Assembly: GCA_016342745.1 (NCBI GenBank)
Contig: JAEINT010000002.1
Span: 186,001 to 250,000, forward strand
DNA length: 64,000 bases
Direction of reading: 5' to 3'
Source of the DNA: Labilibaculum sp.
GTDB lineage: Bacteria > Bacteroidota > Bacteroidia > Bacteroidales > Marinifilaceae
Of this stretch, positions 1-8,904 are shown piece by piece. Each line of letters starts with the position of its first letter. Within the stretch, counting starts at the first letter, position 1. Made by a program: the position numbers and the translations under genes. Below the pieces are notes generated by a model. The model saw only the letters and a program-made list of their open reading frames with translations, had not been told where the DNA came from and ran no database searches.

Positions 1-189
1 TCTTAACAATCGATCTTGAGTATTCTGTATATTGGCGACTTTTTTATTTCCCAATGAGCTAATTTCATCCCATCTTAAGAGTTCACTAGCTGTAATGTGA
101 TTTACATCGTGAGTTTTCACAATTTCTTTACAAATTGTTCCTTTACCAACTCCATGTATTCCTCCAATAAAATAGATATCCTTATTCAT
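1..189 (-). CDS. P-loop kinase/ATPase, partial (C-terminus beyond window)
   Basis: Reading leftward from the ATG at 189, the first 63 residues begin MNKDIYFIGGIHGVGKGTIC. GGIHGVGKGT is a Walker A loop of the nucleoside/adenylate-kinase type (GxxGxGKGT). The frame is open to the window edge, so the protein is truncated here only by the window. It starts 11 bp after the stop of the HNH endonuclease gene on the same strand, so the two are probably co-transcribed. The substrate cannot be told from the N-terminus; kinase-like ATPases of this kind often accompany restriction or repair nucleases. The frame and motif are certain; the function is inferred. Confidence 0.75.
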   Translation of the reverse strand, partial: MNKDIYFIGGIHGVGKGTICKEIVKTHDVNHITASELLRWDEISSLGNKKVANIQNTQDRLLR

Positions 190-200
190 ATTAATATTTT

Positions 201-965
201 TTATAAAATATTCTCCCTATGCCATCCCAAAAACTCCCTACTCGGTAATCCTCTTTCAGGCAAAATCATATCTTGCCCTTCCAGTTTGCCAAAATGAGTT
301 TGGTAATAATCTTTGGTGCAATGTTCCTTTAGGTTTGTTGAAAGAATCATGCGATAATCTTCATCGAAACTAATTAGGTGTTTATCGAATGCTTTATCGT
401 ATAAGGCCGAAAGGCAAATGCCATTGGCAGGGTTGAGGCGTTCTTCTTTGTTTTCTGCCCAAGGTAAAATGTGGCTAGCAATTAAAAGCTGCGGTAAGTC
501 AATACCAGTTACCGCACATTTGCTGTGGTAGTTTGCCAGTATCACCTGTCTAAAGAAATTTTGGTTCACACGGGTCTTTACGTAAGTCGAACGAGTTTCA
601 CCTACTAAATTACCTAGTTCGGGCAGTTGTGCTTCATATTTGTTTTCAAGTGTAAGGCCTTGCAGGTCGGCAAGTATGTTTTCACTCTCAAATATTAATG
701 CTTCTCTGTTATTTTGGAATTCATCAAAGATCAAACGGTCACCCTTACCCGCATTTTTCATCCCTTTTATACCTCTCGCTTGCAAGTCTGGATCGAAACT
801 AGCTAGGTTCGAGAGCTTTAAGCCAACTGCACTAGGTGTACGGCCAATCATTTCAGCCAACTGAATAATTTGTGGATTCGATTTGGAAATTTTTCCAAAA
901 GGTATTTTACAATAGAGGTTAAAAGCGAGGATGAGTTGCTCTCTTGTCCAGTTTGGGCTGCGCAT
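201..965 (-). CDS. HNH endonuclease (putative restriction type)
   Basis: The protein has 254 residues. The C-terminal half holds an HNH nuclease core: CAVTGIDLPQLLIASHILPW, then NPANGICLSALYDKAFDKHL, the arrangement seen in putative-restriction-endonuclease HNH proteins where a conserved SHI(L/K)PW stretch carries the metal-binding His. The N-terminal 60 residues (WTREQLILAFNLYCKIPFGK, then IGRTPSAVGLKLSNLASFDP) look like a small helical DNA-recognition domain found in the same family. No methyltransferase is visible nearby, so this could be a stand-alone or modification-dependent nuclease. The start at ATG 965 fits the family N-terminus. It is followed at once by the P-loop protein at 1-189. 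Confidence 0.8.
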   Translation of the reverse strand: MRSPNWTREQLILAFNLYCKIPFGKISKSNPQIIQLAEMIGRTPSAVGLKLSNLASFDPDLQARGIKGMKNAGKGDRLIFDEFQNNREALIFESENILADLQGLTLENKYEAQLPELGNLVGETRSTYVKTRVNQNFFRQVILANYHSKCAVTGIDLPQLLIASHILPWAENKEERLNPANGICLSALYDKAFDKHLISFDEDYRMILSTNLKEHCTKDYYQTHFGKLEGQDMILPERGLPSREFLGWHRENIL

Positions 966-1200
966 TTATTATTGTTTATAGGTTTGGGTTGAGTAAAAGT
1001 AAGGAAAATATCATAATAATAGCTTTGGGAAATACAATACTTCTTTCTAATCGTTTATCCCTTTGTTTGCCCTTCTAGTATCTAGGAAAATAATCTGTTA
1101 AACAAGAAAAATCATAAATAATATTATTAAAATACTTATTGTTGATCATATTTTACTTAAATTCATTACTCAATTTAAAATAATGTTGAGGAGTGGGAGT
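966..1200. other. AT-rich intergenic stretch
   Basis: This stretch lies upstream of the minus-strand HNH gene and before the 21-bp array. I see no gene, RNA or clear palindrome in it. Confidence 0.5.
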
Positions 1201-1411
1201 TGTAAGGTGAAGGAAATGAGCTGTAAGTGGAAGGAGTAGGGATGCAGGCAGAAGCAGGAGAGAGGTAGATAGAAACAACAGCTTTGTAAGCCGAAGCAAC
1301 AAACATGTAGGTCGAAGCAGAAGAGATGTAGGTGGAAGCAACAGACATGTAGATCGAAGCAGAGGAGATGTAAGCGGAAGCAACAGACATGTTAACAGTA
1401 GCAATTAAACT
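1201..1411. repeat. 21-bp tandem array (10 units), intergenic
   Basis: About ten head-to-tail units of exactly 21 bp begin at 1201, 1222, 1243 and so on. Most start TGTA(A/G)G and contain GAAGCA. The best-preserved units (1285-1389) alternate between a form ending AAGCAACAGACA and a form ending AAGCAGARGAGA, which gives a 42-bp higher-order period. The array ends 34 bp before the ATG of the gene at 1445. On the minus strand the 21-bp period gives a spurious heptad peptide (LLLRPTC type). 21 bp equals two DNA helical turns. A second 21-bp array lies at 34607-34880. Confidence 0.85.
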
Positions 1412-1444
1412 GTAATTAGTATAAACTTTAAAAAAACAATCCTC

Positions 1445-2104
1445 ATGGGAACAAGACCAAAAACTTCCGAGTCAACAACATTAGAAGACTACCGCATCGC
1501 ATTAGACAATGCAGAAGCCCAACCCGTAATTTCATTTGTAATGACCGAATTGGGTTACGATTCGGAAGAATTGGCAAAAGGCAAAAGATTATTGGCCACA
1601 ACCCGCCAAGCCTACGATGCAAACAAAACCGAAGACGATGAAACCAGCGAGGCCTATGCCGATTTCTCTCACAAAAGAGCTTTACTCGACGATGTTTTTA
1701 CCATGCACCGTAAAAAAGCCAAAGTGGTATTTCGCAACGATCTGCTAACCGCCGATAAATTGGGCATTACCAATGCAAAACCTCGTAGCTACGTTAAATG
1801 GATCGAAGCAGCTAAAAATTTCTACAACTTAGCCTTAAGCAATACCGAAATTCAAGCCAAATTAGGCCGCCTAAAACTAACAGCTAAAGATTTAAAGGGT
1901 GCCAGCAAGTTAATCAGCGAAATAGAAACAGCACGTTCGCTATACCTTCAAGAAAAAGGGGAATCGCAAGAAGCAACCCAAATAAAAGACGAAGCCTTTT
2001 ACCAAATAGACGATTGGATGAGCGAATTTTTTGCCGTTGCCAAAATCGCTTTGGAAGACAAACCTCAATTGTTAGAATCATTAGGCAAAATCGTAAGAAA
2101 CTAA
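1445..2104 (+). CDS. Conserved hypothetical helical protein
   Basis: The protein has 219 residues with no signal peptide or membrane segment. It is rich in Lys, Glu and Ala and predicted largely helical (for example YRIALDNAEAQPVISFVMTELGYDSEELAKGKRLLATTRQAY, then AKLGRLKLTAKDLKGASKLI). I do not recognise the family with certainty; proteins like this recur in marine Bacteroidota without assigned function. Its G+C is a little higher than its surroundings and its codon use is regular, so it is a real gene. It stands alone, preceded by the 21-bp array and followed by a terminator at 2157. Confidence 0.8.
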   Translation: MGTRPKTSESTTLEDYRIALDNAEAQPVISFVMTELGYDSEELAKGKRLLATTRQAYDANKTEDDETSEAYADFSHKRALLDDVFTMHRKKAKVVFRNDLLTADKLGITNAKPRSYVKWIEAAKNFYNLALSNTEIQAKLGRLKLTAKDLKGASKLISEIETARSLYLQEKGESQEATQIKDEAFYQIDDWMSEFFAVAKIALEDKPQLLESLGKIVRN

Positions 2105-2156
2105 AAGCCTACGCAGTAAGAATAATTAGACTACTACATTTACATACAACCAACTC

Positions 2157-2186
2157 AAACCCCTTTGGAATCCCAAAGGGGTTTTT
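2157..2186 (+). terminator. Rho-independent terminator
   Basis: The stem ACCCCTTTGG/CCCAAAGGGG with a short loop is followed by TTTTT. It lies 55 bp after the stop of the gene ending at 2104. Confidence 0.85.
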
Positions 2187-2253
2187 AATTCTCAAGTCAT
2201 ATTCTGACGATAAGCAAGCCGCAAATGTCAGGTTATGACTAAATTCTTGGCAA

Positions 2254-2320
2254 TCCCTTTTAAGCCCCTTCAGGGGTTTGGGGTTTTAAAGTCTCCCCTT
2301 CCAAGGGGAGATTCAGAGGG
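2254..2320. repeat. REP-like palindromic element
   Basis: Two adjacent G/C-rich palindromes lie here: CCCCTTCAGGGG with a trailing TTTGGGG (about 2264-2283), and TCTCCCCTT/AAGGGGAGA (2292-2311), followed by TTCAGAGGGATG. This resembles the short REP-type palindromes scattered in Bacteroidota intergenic DNA. No REP transposase is in the window. The remainder of the 2187-2446 gap holds nothing else I can identify. Confidence 0.55.
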
Positions 2321-2446
2321 ATGTTAAGCCAATACAAAACCTCCTGTTTTCACAATTTCCACTCGTATAAGTAATCGAACATCAAAACTGAGGATTAATA
2401 AGTATATTTATTCGCAGCTAATTGTTAATCAGATACAAGAGATATT

Positions 2447-3583
2447 ATGACTTACCCTAAAGTATACCTAAGTTTTGGATTCTTACTTTTACCTTTTTTA
2501 GTATTGGCACAAAGCATTGATACCCTTTATCTGCATCAAGCTGTTTCGTATAAGGATACCATAACCTACAAGCGGATCATTGAATACAAAGAGAGTGATT
2601 CCTTGTATCATGTTCAAGATTATTACCCGAACGGTTCCATTCAAATGATGGGCACTTACAGCGCTTTGGATAAAAATGCAAAAGAAAAAAGCCTTTGGTG
2701 CAATTACAAAACAAATACAAAGGAGGGAGAATTTAGGACTTGGTATAAAAATGGACAATTGGAGAGAATAGCCTCTTATTCGAAGGGTTTACGGCATGGC
2801 CTTCATCAATATTGGTATTCAAACGGAGAAAGAGAGTCCGTTCAGCATTACAGAAAGGGGCAAAAACATGGGGAGTGCACATGGTGGAACAAGGATGGAT
2901 CTTTGCAAAACAAGTTGGTATTCGATAGTGGCCTTAATCAAAATCCACGAGATACAAACTACCATTACATATTCTACACGCCCAAAGATTACAAAGTCGA
3001 TAGCCTAAAAAAATGGCCATTGATAATTTTCCTTCATGGAGGCTCGTCTCGAGGAACCGATACCTTAAAACTTTATACCTATGGCATTCCCGATCAGATT
3101 TGGAGAGGACGAGAGTTTCCTTTTGTGATTGTTGCACCCCAATGTCCTATAAACCAACGTTGGTCTACCGACAATTGGTTCGATAATTTCTATGAAGAAA
3201 TCAATGCCAAATTTCGCATAGATACAAATCGGGTTTACCTTACCGGATTAAGTTTGGGAGCTTCGGGCACATGGTATTTAGGCATGAAACACCCCGAAAA
3301 GTTTGCGGCCATTGCGCCTATGAGTGGTTTTACACGCCATATTGAATACATCAAGAACAACACAGATAAATTGGCCGACATGCCCATTTGGGCTTATCAT
3401 GGCAAGTTAGACAAGATAGTTGAGTTTGAGGATACAGAGTGGATGGTTAATCGGCTAAAAGAGAAAAACAAGAAGGTAAAATTCACCATCATTCCTAATG
3501 AAGGCCATGGTATTCATTGGTTTGAGTATCGCAAACAAGAATTGTACGATTGGTTTTTACAACACAATAAAACCGAGCGCTAG
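2447..3583 (+). CDS. Secreted alpha/beta-hydrolase (esterase) with N-terminal MORN-type repeats
   Basis: The protein has 378 residues with an N-terminal signal peptide (cleavage near LVLAQ-S, residue 22). Residues about 55-160 hold YwqK/MORN-variant repeats (YYPNGSIQMMGTY, WYKNGQLERIASY, WYSNGERESVQHY, WWNKDGSLQNKLV). Residues 170-378 form a dienelactone-hydrolase/phospholipase-like esterase domain with the oxyanion segment IIFLHGGSS, the nucleophile elbow GLSLGASG (Ser269), a likely acid Asp322 and catalytic His354 in NEGHGIH. It probably acts in the periplasm or outside the cell on an ester of unknown type. The MORN-esterase fusion is unusual. The gene stands alone. Confidence 0.85.
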   Translation: MTYPKVYLSFGFLLLPFLVLAQSIDTLYLHQAVSYKDTITYKRIIEYKESDSLYHVQDYYPNGSIQMMGTYSALDKNAKEKSLWCNYKTNTKEGEFRTWYKNGQLERIASYSKGLRHGLHQYWYSNGERESVQHYRKGQKHGECTWWNKDGSLQNKLVFDSGLNQNPRDTNYHYIFYTPKDYKVDSLKKWPLIIFLHGGSSRGTDTLKLYTYGIPDQIWRGREFPFVIVAPQCPINQRWSTDNWFDNFYEEINAKFRIDTNRVYLTGLSLGASGTWYLGMKHPEKFAAIAPMSGFTRHIEYIKNNTDKLADMPIWAYHGKLDKIVEFEDTEWMVNRLKEKNKKVKFTIIPNEGHGIHWFEYRKQELYDWFLQHNKTER

Positions 3584-3618
3584 CAAATATACTACTGCAC
3601 TTACGCAAACCCATTTGT

Positions 3619-4365
3619 CTATTCAATAACCGTTTCCAATGTAGTACGATTATAGATCACTGGCATTTGCCCTTTCCAAGTAGCCCACGAGTTTTCATCG
3701 GTAATTAAATCAGCCATAAAGTGACCAACATTTATTCTACTTGTTTGCCCCGCATTAAAAATAGCACTTCTCGTGGGTGAAGGATGAATCTCGTAAGGAC
3801 TAACATTTTCATGATCAACCAAACCATCCGGACGAACAGCAGCCCATTCTATTGCCTTGTTGTTTTGTCCAATCTGAGTTCGTAAATAATCAGCAGCCTG
3901 CTCATTGTCAACATGCGGAGGTAACAACAGGCGAAGAAGGCCAATCACACACTTCTGTCCAAAAGAGATCGCTTCCTTTACGTCCCGATTTCTATTGCCA
4001 GTGGTATTCATCAGCACAAATTTAATGGGCTTTTCCGAATCATTTGCCTTTACCGCTTGGCACAATCTGCGGGTAGCATCGGTAACCAATCTACGAGGTT
4101 TTCCATAAATACCTTTCCAAGTAAGATTATGCCCCAAACAGGAAGCAAGCGCATCGCAAGTGCTTACGAACTGTTCCAAATCGGCATCGCTAAGCTCAGA
4201 TATAGCCGCTTCTTTTACACTTAAGTTTTCCTGATTTTTCAAAAAATCCGGCAGGCTATCAGCCGACCGAACAAGAATTTTAACCTGATGTCCATCATCA
4301 AGCAATTGCTTAACCAATAATCTTCCTGTTGCTCCACTTGCTCCAACCACTGCTATTTTCATCAT
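3619..4365 (-). CDS. NAD(P)-binding SDR/NmrA-like oxidoreductase
   Basis: The protein has 248 residues. The N-terminus MMKIAVVGASGATGRLLVKQLL is a Rossmann fold with the GxxGxxG dinucleotide motif of the atypical SDR (NmrA/SDR_a5) group, followed by RS at the end of strand 2, which suggests NADPH. Motifs later in the chain (VLMNTTGNRN, WAAVRPDGLVDHE) fit this family, whose members are reductases or NADPH sensors. The canonical YxxxK pair is not clear, as is usual for this subgroup. The substrate is unknown. Two adjacent ATGs (4365 and 4362) could serve as start. Confidence 0.8.
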   Translation of the reverse strand: MMKIAVVGASGATGRLLVKQLLDDGHQVKILVRSADSLPDFLKNQENLSVKEAAISELSDADLEQFVSTCDALASCLGHNLTWKGIYGKPRRLVTDATRRLCQAVKANDSEKPIKFVLMNTTGNRNRDVKEAISFGQKCVIGLLRLLLPPHVDNEQAADYLRTQIGQNNKAIEWAAVRPDGLVDHENVSPYEIHPSPTRSAIFNAGQTSRINVGHFMADLITDENSWATWKGQMPVIYNRTTLETVIE

Positions 4366-4435
4366 CTATCTTTTAAAAAAATGGATTTTATTTCTGTCTA
4401 ATAAAACTAATTCCATTCAAGTTACACTTTCTGAT

Positions 4436-5137
4436 TTAGGAATTATAAAGTTTGCTAACCAAACTTTTATAGGTTTGACCAATGGGAATTTCATGCTCCT
4501 GAATGCGAAGTCGGTTGCCCTCAATAAATTTAATTTTATCCGTTGCCACGATAAAGGATTTATGAACCCGCATAAACTGATCGCTAGGCAGCAATTCTTC
4601 TAAAGCTGAAATTTTCTGATTGCTCAGGATCATCTCATCCTTTAAATAGACTTTCGTATAATGCCCAAAAGCTTCCACAAACAAGATGTGATCCCATTGT
4701 ATCTGGTGGAATTTTTTATCTCCCTTTAAAAAGAGCGTAGACTTTGTATTGGCAACAGGAGAAAGGGGTGCTGCAGCTTGCGACATCGTTTTACTAAGGG
4801 CCTTGTTCACCGCTTTTACAAAACGATCAAAAGCAAAAGGCTTCAACAAATAATCGGCAACATCCAAGTCGTAACTTTCTAGGGCAAACTCGGCATAAGC
4901 CGTTGTTACAATTATTTTTGGCGGATTAGATAGTGTTCTTAAAAAATCGAAGCCTGAAAGTTTGGGCATGTTCAAATCGAGAAACAAAAGATCAACATCC
5001 TGTTCGTTTAAAAGCTGCATGGCTTCAAAAGCATTGTAGCAATTTCCCTTCTTCTCCAAATGCGGCAAATCGGCACAATATTTTTCGATTATCCGATGCG
5101 CAATGGGCTCATCATCTATAATAACATATCTAATCAT
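4436..5137 (-). CDS. LytTR-family response regulator
   Basis: The protein has 233 residues: a receiver domain (DD at 8-9, phospho-acceptor Asp54 in FLDLNMPK, Thr in VTTAYAE, Lys in LLKPF) followed by a C-terminal LytTR DNA-binding domain (about 130-233) with the hallmark VEAFGHYTKVYL and MRVHKSFIV. Its ATG overlaps the stop of the histidine kinase gene by 4 bp (ATGA), so they form one two-component operon. Regulators of this class bind paired direct repeats; the target is not evident. The divergent protease/WD40 operon at 6477 is a plausible candidate by position only. Confidence 0.93.
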   Translation of the reverse strand: MIRYVIIDDEPIAHRIIEKYCADLPHLEKKGNCYNAFEAMQLLNEQDVDLLFLDLNMPKLSGFDFLRTLSNPPKIIVTTAYAEFALESYDLDVADYLLKPFAFDRFVKAVNKALSKTMSQAAAPLSPVANTKSTLFLKGDKKFHQIQWDHILFVEAFGHYTKVYLKDEMILSNQKISALEELLPSDQFMRVHKSFIVATDKIKFIEGNRLRIQEHEIPIGQTYKSLVSKLYNS

Positions 5138-6258
5138 AGCTTTTGTAGTTCTAATCTAATTTTGAAATTGGTTTTCCCTTTTTCAATGCTTAGTTGGTGT
5201 TGGTTTGGATAAATCAATTGCAAGCGTTTCTTCAAATTGTCCAATCCAATGCCAATTGTGGCTGCCTTTTTTGTTTGCTCATAGTTGTTCTCAATCTGAA
5301 AGATAAGGCTGTCCTTGGTACTTTTCAAATCAATATGAACATAGGCCTCATTGGTTAAACTCTCAACTCCGTGCTTAAAGGCATTTTCTAGCAGAATGAT
5401 AAAAAGAAGGGGAGCAATTTTCAGATCTGTCGCGATTTCCTTATCAAAACGAATATCCACTTGTTTTTGGTACCTGATTTTATGCAGGGAAATGTAATTT
5501 TCCAGGTAGCTCACCTCATCCTTCAAGGCTACACGATCTTCTTTGCCTTTGTAAATGGTATAGCGCAACATATCCGATAGCTTTAGCACAACTTCGGGCG
5601 CTTCATCGGCTTTTTCAACCGTTAAGCCATAAAGGTTGTTCAGGGTATTAAAAAGAAAATGTGGGTTAACCTGATTTTTTAACAACTCCAATTCGGCTTT
5701 CCCCTTTTCATTTTTAAGCTGCTCCATTCCTTTCCATTGCTGATAAGTCCACAAATAAATAATGATAAAAAAGGGAGAGAGTAAAAGGATAAAAATTTCT
5801 TTCTGCTGCTGAAAGTAAACCGAACTATCAGCCGTAAAAACCCTTAGGTACATAAAATAGGCAAGCACCAAGCCATAAAATAAAAGAAGGGCATATTTGT
5901 ACTTGAACAGAATCTTTGGTGCTAACATCAGCAAGCTAAGCGCTCCCCAAACAACAATCAGAACGATCGTTACCGGATTGTCCTCAATTCTCATGTGGTT
6001 GTCTATGGTGAGAATCAGCACAAGCGAAAAGAGCAAGCCGAATACTTTCAATACAAAGGCTTTGTTCGCAATAATATAAGGCGCTTTGTAAATCAGGATG
6101 CTGATAAGTGAACACAAAAAGCCAAAGGCCATAACATTTGCCAATATTTCAGTTTTGTCGATTAAGATTGCATCAAAAATGTCGAGCAAAAAGACCAGTA
6201 AGGCACTTATAAGGAAGCCGAAAACAATGCTTTTGTATTTTCTGAGAAATGATATCAT
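5134..6258 (-). CDS. LytS/YehU-type sensor histidine kinase
   Basis: The protein has 374 residues. The N-terminal 170 residues carry about six transmembrane helices with no evident ligand domain. Next come a short coiled linker and the His_kinase domain with the phospho-acceptor motif NQVNPHFLFNTLNN (His200), and a HATPase with N-box FIILLENAFKHGV and G-box GIGLDNLKKRL. This is the inner-membrane sensor partner of the LytTR regulator encoded immediately downstream. The membrane domain is presumably the sensor; the signal is unknown. Confidence 0.93.
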   Translation of the reverse strand: MISFLRKYKSIVFGFLISALLVFLLDIFDAILIDKTEILANVMAFGFLCSLISILIYKAPYIIANKAFVLKVFGLLFSLVLILTIDNHMRIEDNPVTIVLIVVWGALSLLMLAPKILFKYKYALLLFYGLVLAYFMYLRVFTADSSVYFQQQKEIFILLLSPFFIIIYLWTYQQWKGMEQLKNEKGKAELELLKNQVNPHFLFNTLNNLYGLTVEKADEAPEVVLKLSDMLRYTIYKGKEDRVALKDEVSYLENYISLHKIRYQKQVDIRFDKEIATDLKIAPLLFIILLENAFKHGVESLTNEAYVHIDLKSTKDSLIFQIENNYEQTKKAATIGIGLDNLKKRLQLIYPNQHQLSIEKGKTNFKIRLELQKL

Positions 6259-6476
6259 AGGATCAAATTAAAGCTATTTACAGCTCATTTTATAACAATT
6301 TGAATGTACTGCCCAATTTTCTACACGAACAGGTCTATTTTCTGCACAAGTTGCTTTTGAGTGGAATAAAACACTGTGTGAATGCTCTAAAGCTACGTTT
6401 GTGTATAAACTTAGGAGCATTAGAAACAGAGCCTTAGGTTTACAGGAAAATAAAGGTAAACCAAAAACGGGAAAGA

Positions 6477-7742
6477 ATGAAAACACAGATAAAAGCACTA
6501 CTGATACTATTGATAATGGGACTTTCGAGCAGTTCCATTGCACAAAACAAGCCTGTAGAACTAAAGAAAACTGAAATTGTAAAGATTATCGATACGGTAG
6601 AAAAGCAGTTGCTAGAACGATATGTCGATTTGGATGTGGCAAAGAAGATGTCGGCAGCCATTAAAAGCAATTTAGCATCGGGAGACTACGATGGAATTAC
6701 CAGCTCGAAAGTTTTTGCTAAAAGATTAACGCAAGACCTTCAAGGCATTAGCAAAGACAAGCATTTAAAGTTAAATTTTGAACCCCGACGAATTGCAAAC
6801 AGCAAAAGAATCCTAAGCTCGGCCGATAGTGTAAAGCAGGCAAACAAGATGCGCAAAGGCATGCAATGTTCCAACTACGGCTTGCAAGTTGCTAAGGTAA
6901 TCGAAGGGAATATTGGCTACCTAAACATCAAATATTTTGCCGATGCAGCATTTGCAAAAGAAACCTATCAGGCAGCACTTGCATTTCTAAGCAATACCAA
7001 TGCCTTGATTATCGATTTAAGAGAGAATGGGGGAGGTCAGCCGTCTACTGTGAAGCTTTTGAGTAGTTATTTCTTTGAACAACAAGAAGTGCTCTTAAAC
7101 ACCTTCTATTCTCGATTCAATAAGGAGACAGAAGAGTTCAGAACAGAAAAAGAGATCGATGGCAAACGACTACCCAACATGAAACTCTTTATCCTGACAA
7201 GTGAGAAAACATTTTCGGCAGCCGAAGCTTTCGCTTACAACCTAAAACATTTAAACCGCGCGCTTATCATTGGGGAAACAACACGAGGCGGAGCGAACAG
7301 AACCAAACGCATGCCAATCAATCAGAACTTTAGCATTTCAGTTCCTTATATCCAAGCAATTCACCCAGTCAGCAAAAGCAATTGGGAAGGCGTGGGCGTA
7401 ATTCCTAACATCGAAAGCACATCAAAAGAGGCGTTTGCATCTGCCTATGTCGAAGCAATCAACCAAACCATGGGAAATCATCCAGCAAAAAATACGATCT
7501 TGAATCGTGCGGGTTATTCTTTTCTAAACAGCAATGCCTTTACCGATGCAATTGGCATTTTAAAGGCTAATGCAGAATTACATCCTACCGATGCCAATGT
7601 GTGGGACAGTTTGGGCGAAGCCTACCTAAAAACTGGCGATAAAGAAAAGGCTTTACAATGCTACAAAAAAGCTTTGACCATAGATCCAACATTGCCTTCA
7701 GCAATAGAAGTGGTAAACAAATTGGAAACAAAAAATCAGTAA
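6477..7742 (+). CDS. S41 family peptidase with C-terminal TPR
   Basis: The protein has 421 residues with a signal peptide (MKTQIKALLILLIMGLSSSSIAQ). An N-terminal IRBP/S41-associated helical domain (30-110) is followed by a tail-specific-protease core: DLRENGGGQ (180-188), the nucleophile region TSEKTFSAAEAFA (Ser247) and GETTRGGAN (Glu267). This is the arrangement of the C-terminal-processing/IRBP-like subgroup without a PDZ domain. Residues 360-421 form at least one and a half TPR motifs (NVWDSLGEAYLKTGDKEKALQCYKKALTIDP). It is probably periplasmic. It shares an operon with the WD40 gene, which starts 3 bp after this stop. Confidence 0.9.
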   Translation: MKTQIKALLILLIMGLSSSSIAQNKPVELKKTEIVKIIDTVEKQLLERYVDLDVAKKMSAAIKSNLASGDYDGITSSKVFAKRLTQDLQGISKDKHLKLNFEPRRIANSKRILSSADSVKQANKMRKGMQCSNYGLQVAKVIEGNIGYLNIKYFADAAFAKETYQAALAFLSNTNALIIDLRENGGGQPSTVKLLSSYFFEQQEVLLNTFYSRFNKETEEFRTEKEIDGKRLPNMKLFILTSEKTFSAAEAFAYNLKHLNRALIIGETTRGGANRTKRMPINQNFSISVPYIQAIHPVSKSNWEGVGVIPNIESTSKEAFASAYVEAINQTMGNHPAKNTILNRAGYSFLNSNAFTDAIGILKANAELHPTDANVWDSLGEAYLKTGDKEKALQCYKKALTIDPTLPSAIEVVNKLETKNQ

Positions 7743-7745
7743 AGC

Positions 7746-8786
7746 ATGAAAAAGAAATACAAGATACTCGGACTTTTATTCATTGGTATGCTAGCATTGA
7801 TTTACCAACAATTGTTCCATCAAGCAAAGCTTGTGGATGCTACTTACCTCACGCTTAATCAGGAATTCACAAAACATGCCGATGAGGTTTGGGAGGTAAA
7901 GTTTGGCCCCAATGATTCCCTCATGCTTAGTGGCGGATTAGAGAACAATGTGAAAATTTGGTCAAGACAGAATGGGAAAGTGATCCACAATTTAAAACAC
8001 CCATACGGAACACCATCCATGGATTTTAGTCCTGATGGAAAGACGGTTTGTACAGGTTCTTACGATGGAAAAGCAAGAATATGGGATGTGCAGTCGGGGA
8101 AATTGCTACAGGTGCTAGAGGGAAACGAAGGAACCTTATGGTCGGTAATTTATCACCCTTCTGGGGATTTAATTGCTGCAGGAGGCAACGACAACAAAGT
8201 AACCATTTGGAATGCGAATACGGGCGAAATTGTTCATGAGTTTCACGACTCGGAGCATGATGTTTGGGAAGTTGTTTTTAATCCTTCAGGGGAACTCTTG
8301 CTTAGCGCAGGGAATGATGATTTCATTCGAGTTTATGAAGTTGAATCGGGCCAATTACTGCATACCATTGAGGCACATACTCAAAGCATTCTAAGTTTAG
8401 CCTTTAGCCCAGATGGGAGATTGCTAGCAAGCGGTGCCGACGACAAAAAGGTGAAAATTTGGGATACCAGGAACTGGGATTTACTGCATACGCTTAAAGG
8501 TGAAAATCAGGCTCTCCATTCAGTTGTCTTTATCGATAACAATCGACTTGTAGCAGGAGGAACCGATAAGAAAATGCTCGGGGAAGTGTTGGAATATCAT
8601 TTTGGCTACAAAGGAGCTGTAAATAATATTGTAGCCACTCTTTGGGACATTAAAAGCGAGACAATTCTGCAAACCATCACCCAACACAATGATGATTTGG
8701 CCTTAGGCTGCGATATCAGTTCCAATGGAAAGTGGTATTCAACTGCCAGTAGCGATCATACCGTTAAAATATGGGATGTTGAGTAA
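7746..8786 (+). CDS. WD40-repeat protein with N-terminal membrane anchor
   Basis: The protein has 346 residues. Residues 7-23 form a hydrophobic signal anchor (ILGLLFIGMLALIYQQL); the rest is a WD40 propeller with about seven blades (repeated GH-like and W/IWD ends: VKIWSRQNG, ARIWDVQSG, VTIWNANTG, IRVYEVESG, VKIWDTRNW, ATLWDIKSE, VKIWDVE). It probably forms an exported, membrane-tethered interaction platform. It lies 3 bp downstream of the S41 peptidase and is co-transcribed with it, which suggests a functional partner or substrate-presenting scaffold (inference). Confidence 0.9.
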   Translation: MKKKYKILGLLFIGMLALIYQQLFHQAKLVDATYLTLNQEFTKHADEVWEVKFGPNDSLMLSGGLENNVKIWSRQNGKVIHNLKHPYGTPSMDFSPDGKTVCTGSYDGKARIWDVQSGKLLQVLEGNEGTLWSVIYHPSGDLIAAGGNDNKVTIWNANTGEIVHEFHDSEHDVWEVVFNPSGELLLSAGNDDFIRVYEVESGQLLHTIEAHTQSILSLAFSPDGRLLASGADDKKVKIWDTRNWDLLHTLKGENQALHSVVFIDNNRLVAGGTDKKMLGEVLEYHFGYKGAVNNIVATLWDIKSETILQTITQHNDDLALGCDISSNGKWYSTASSDHTVKIWDVE

Positions 8787-8904
8787 GGTTGCGAAGAACA
8801 AAAGCCGAAGTAAAATGTTATTTCTAGGTTAATTATTCTTTTTAAGACTAATTATAAATAATAAGTTATATTTTTAATGCTTTAAATAAAATAAAAGCAA
8901 CAAC

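Noticed and set aside
1153-1404. Minus-strand heptad-repeat ORFs over the first 21-bp array
   Set aside because: Overlapping frames are all open only because the repeat length is a multiple of three. The peptides are low-complexity and have no regular start context.
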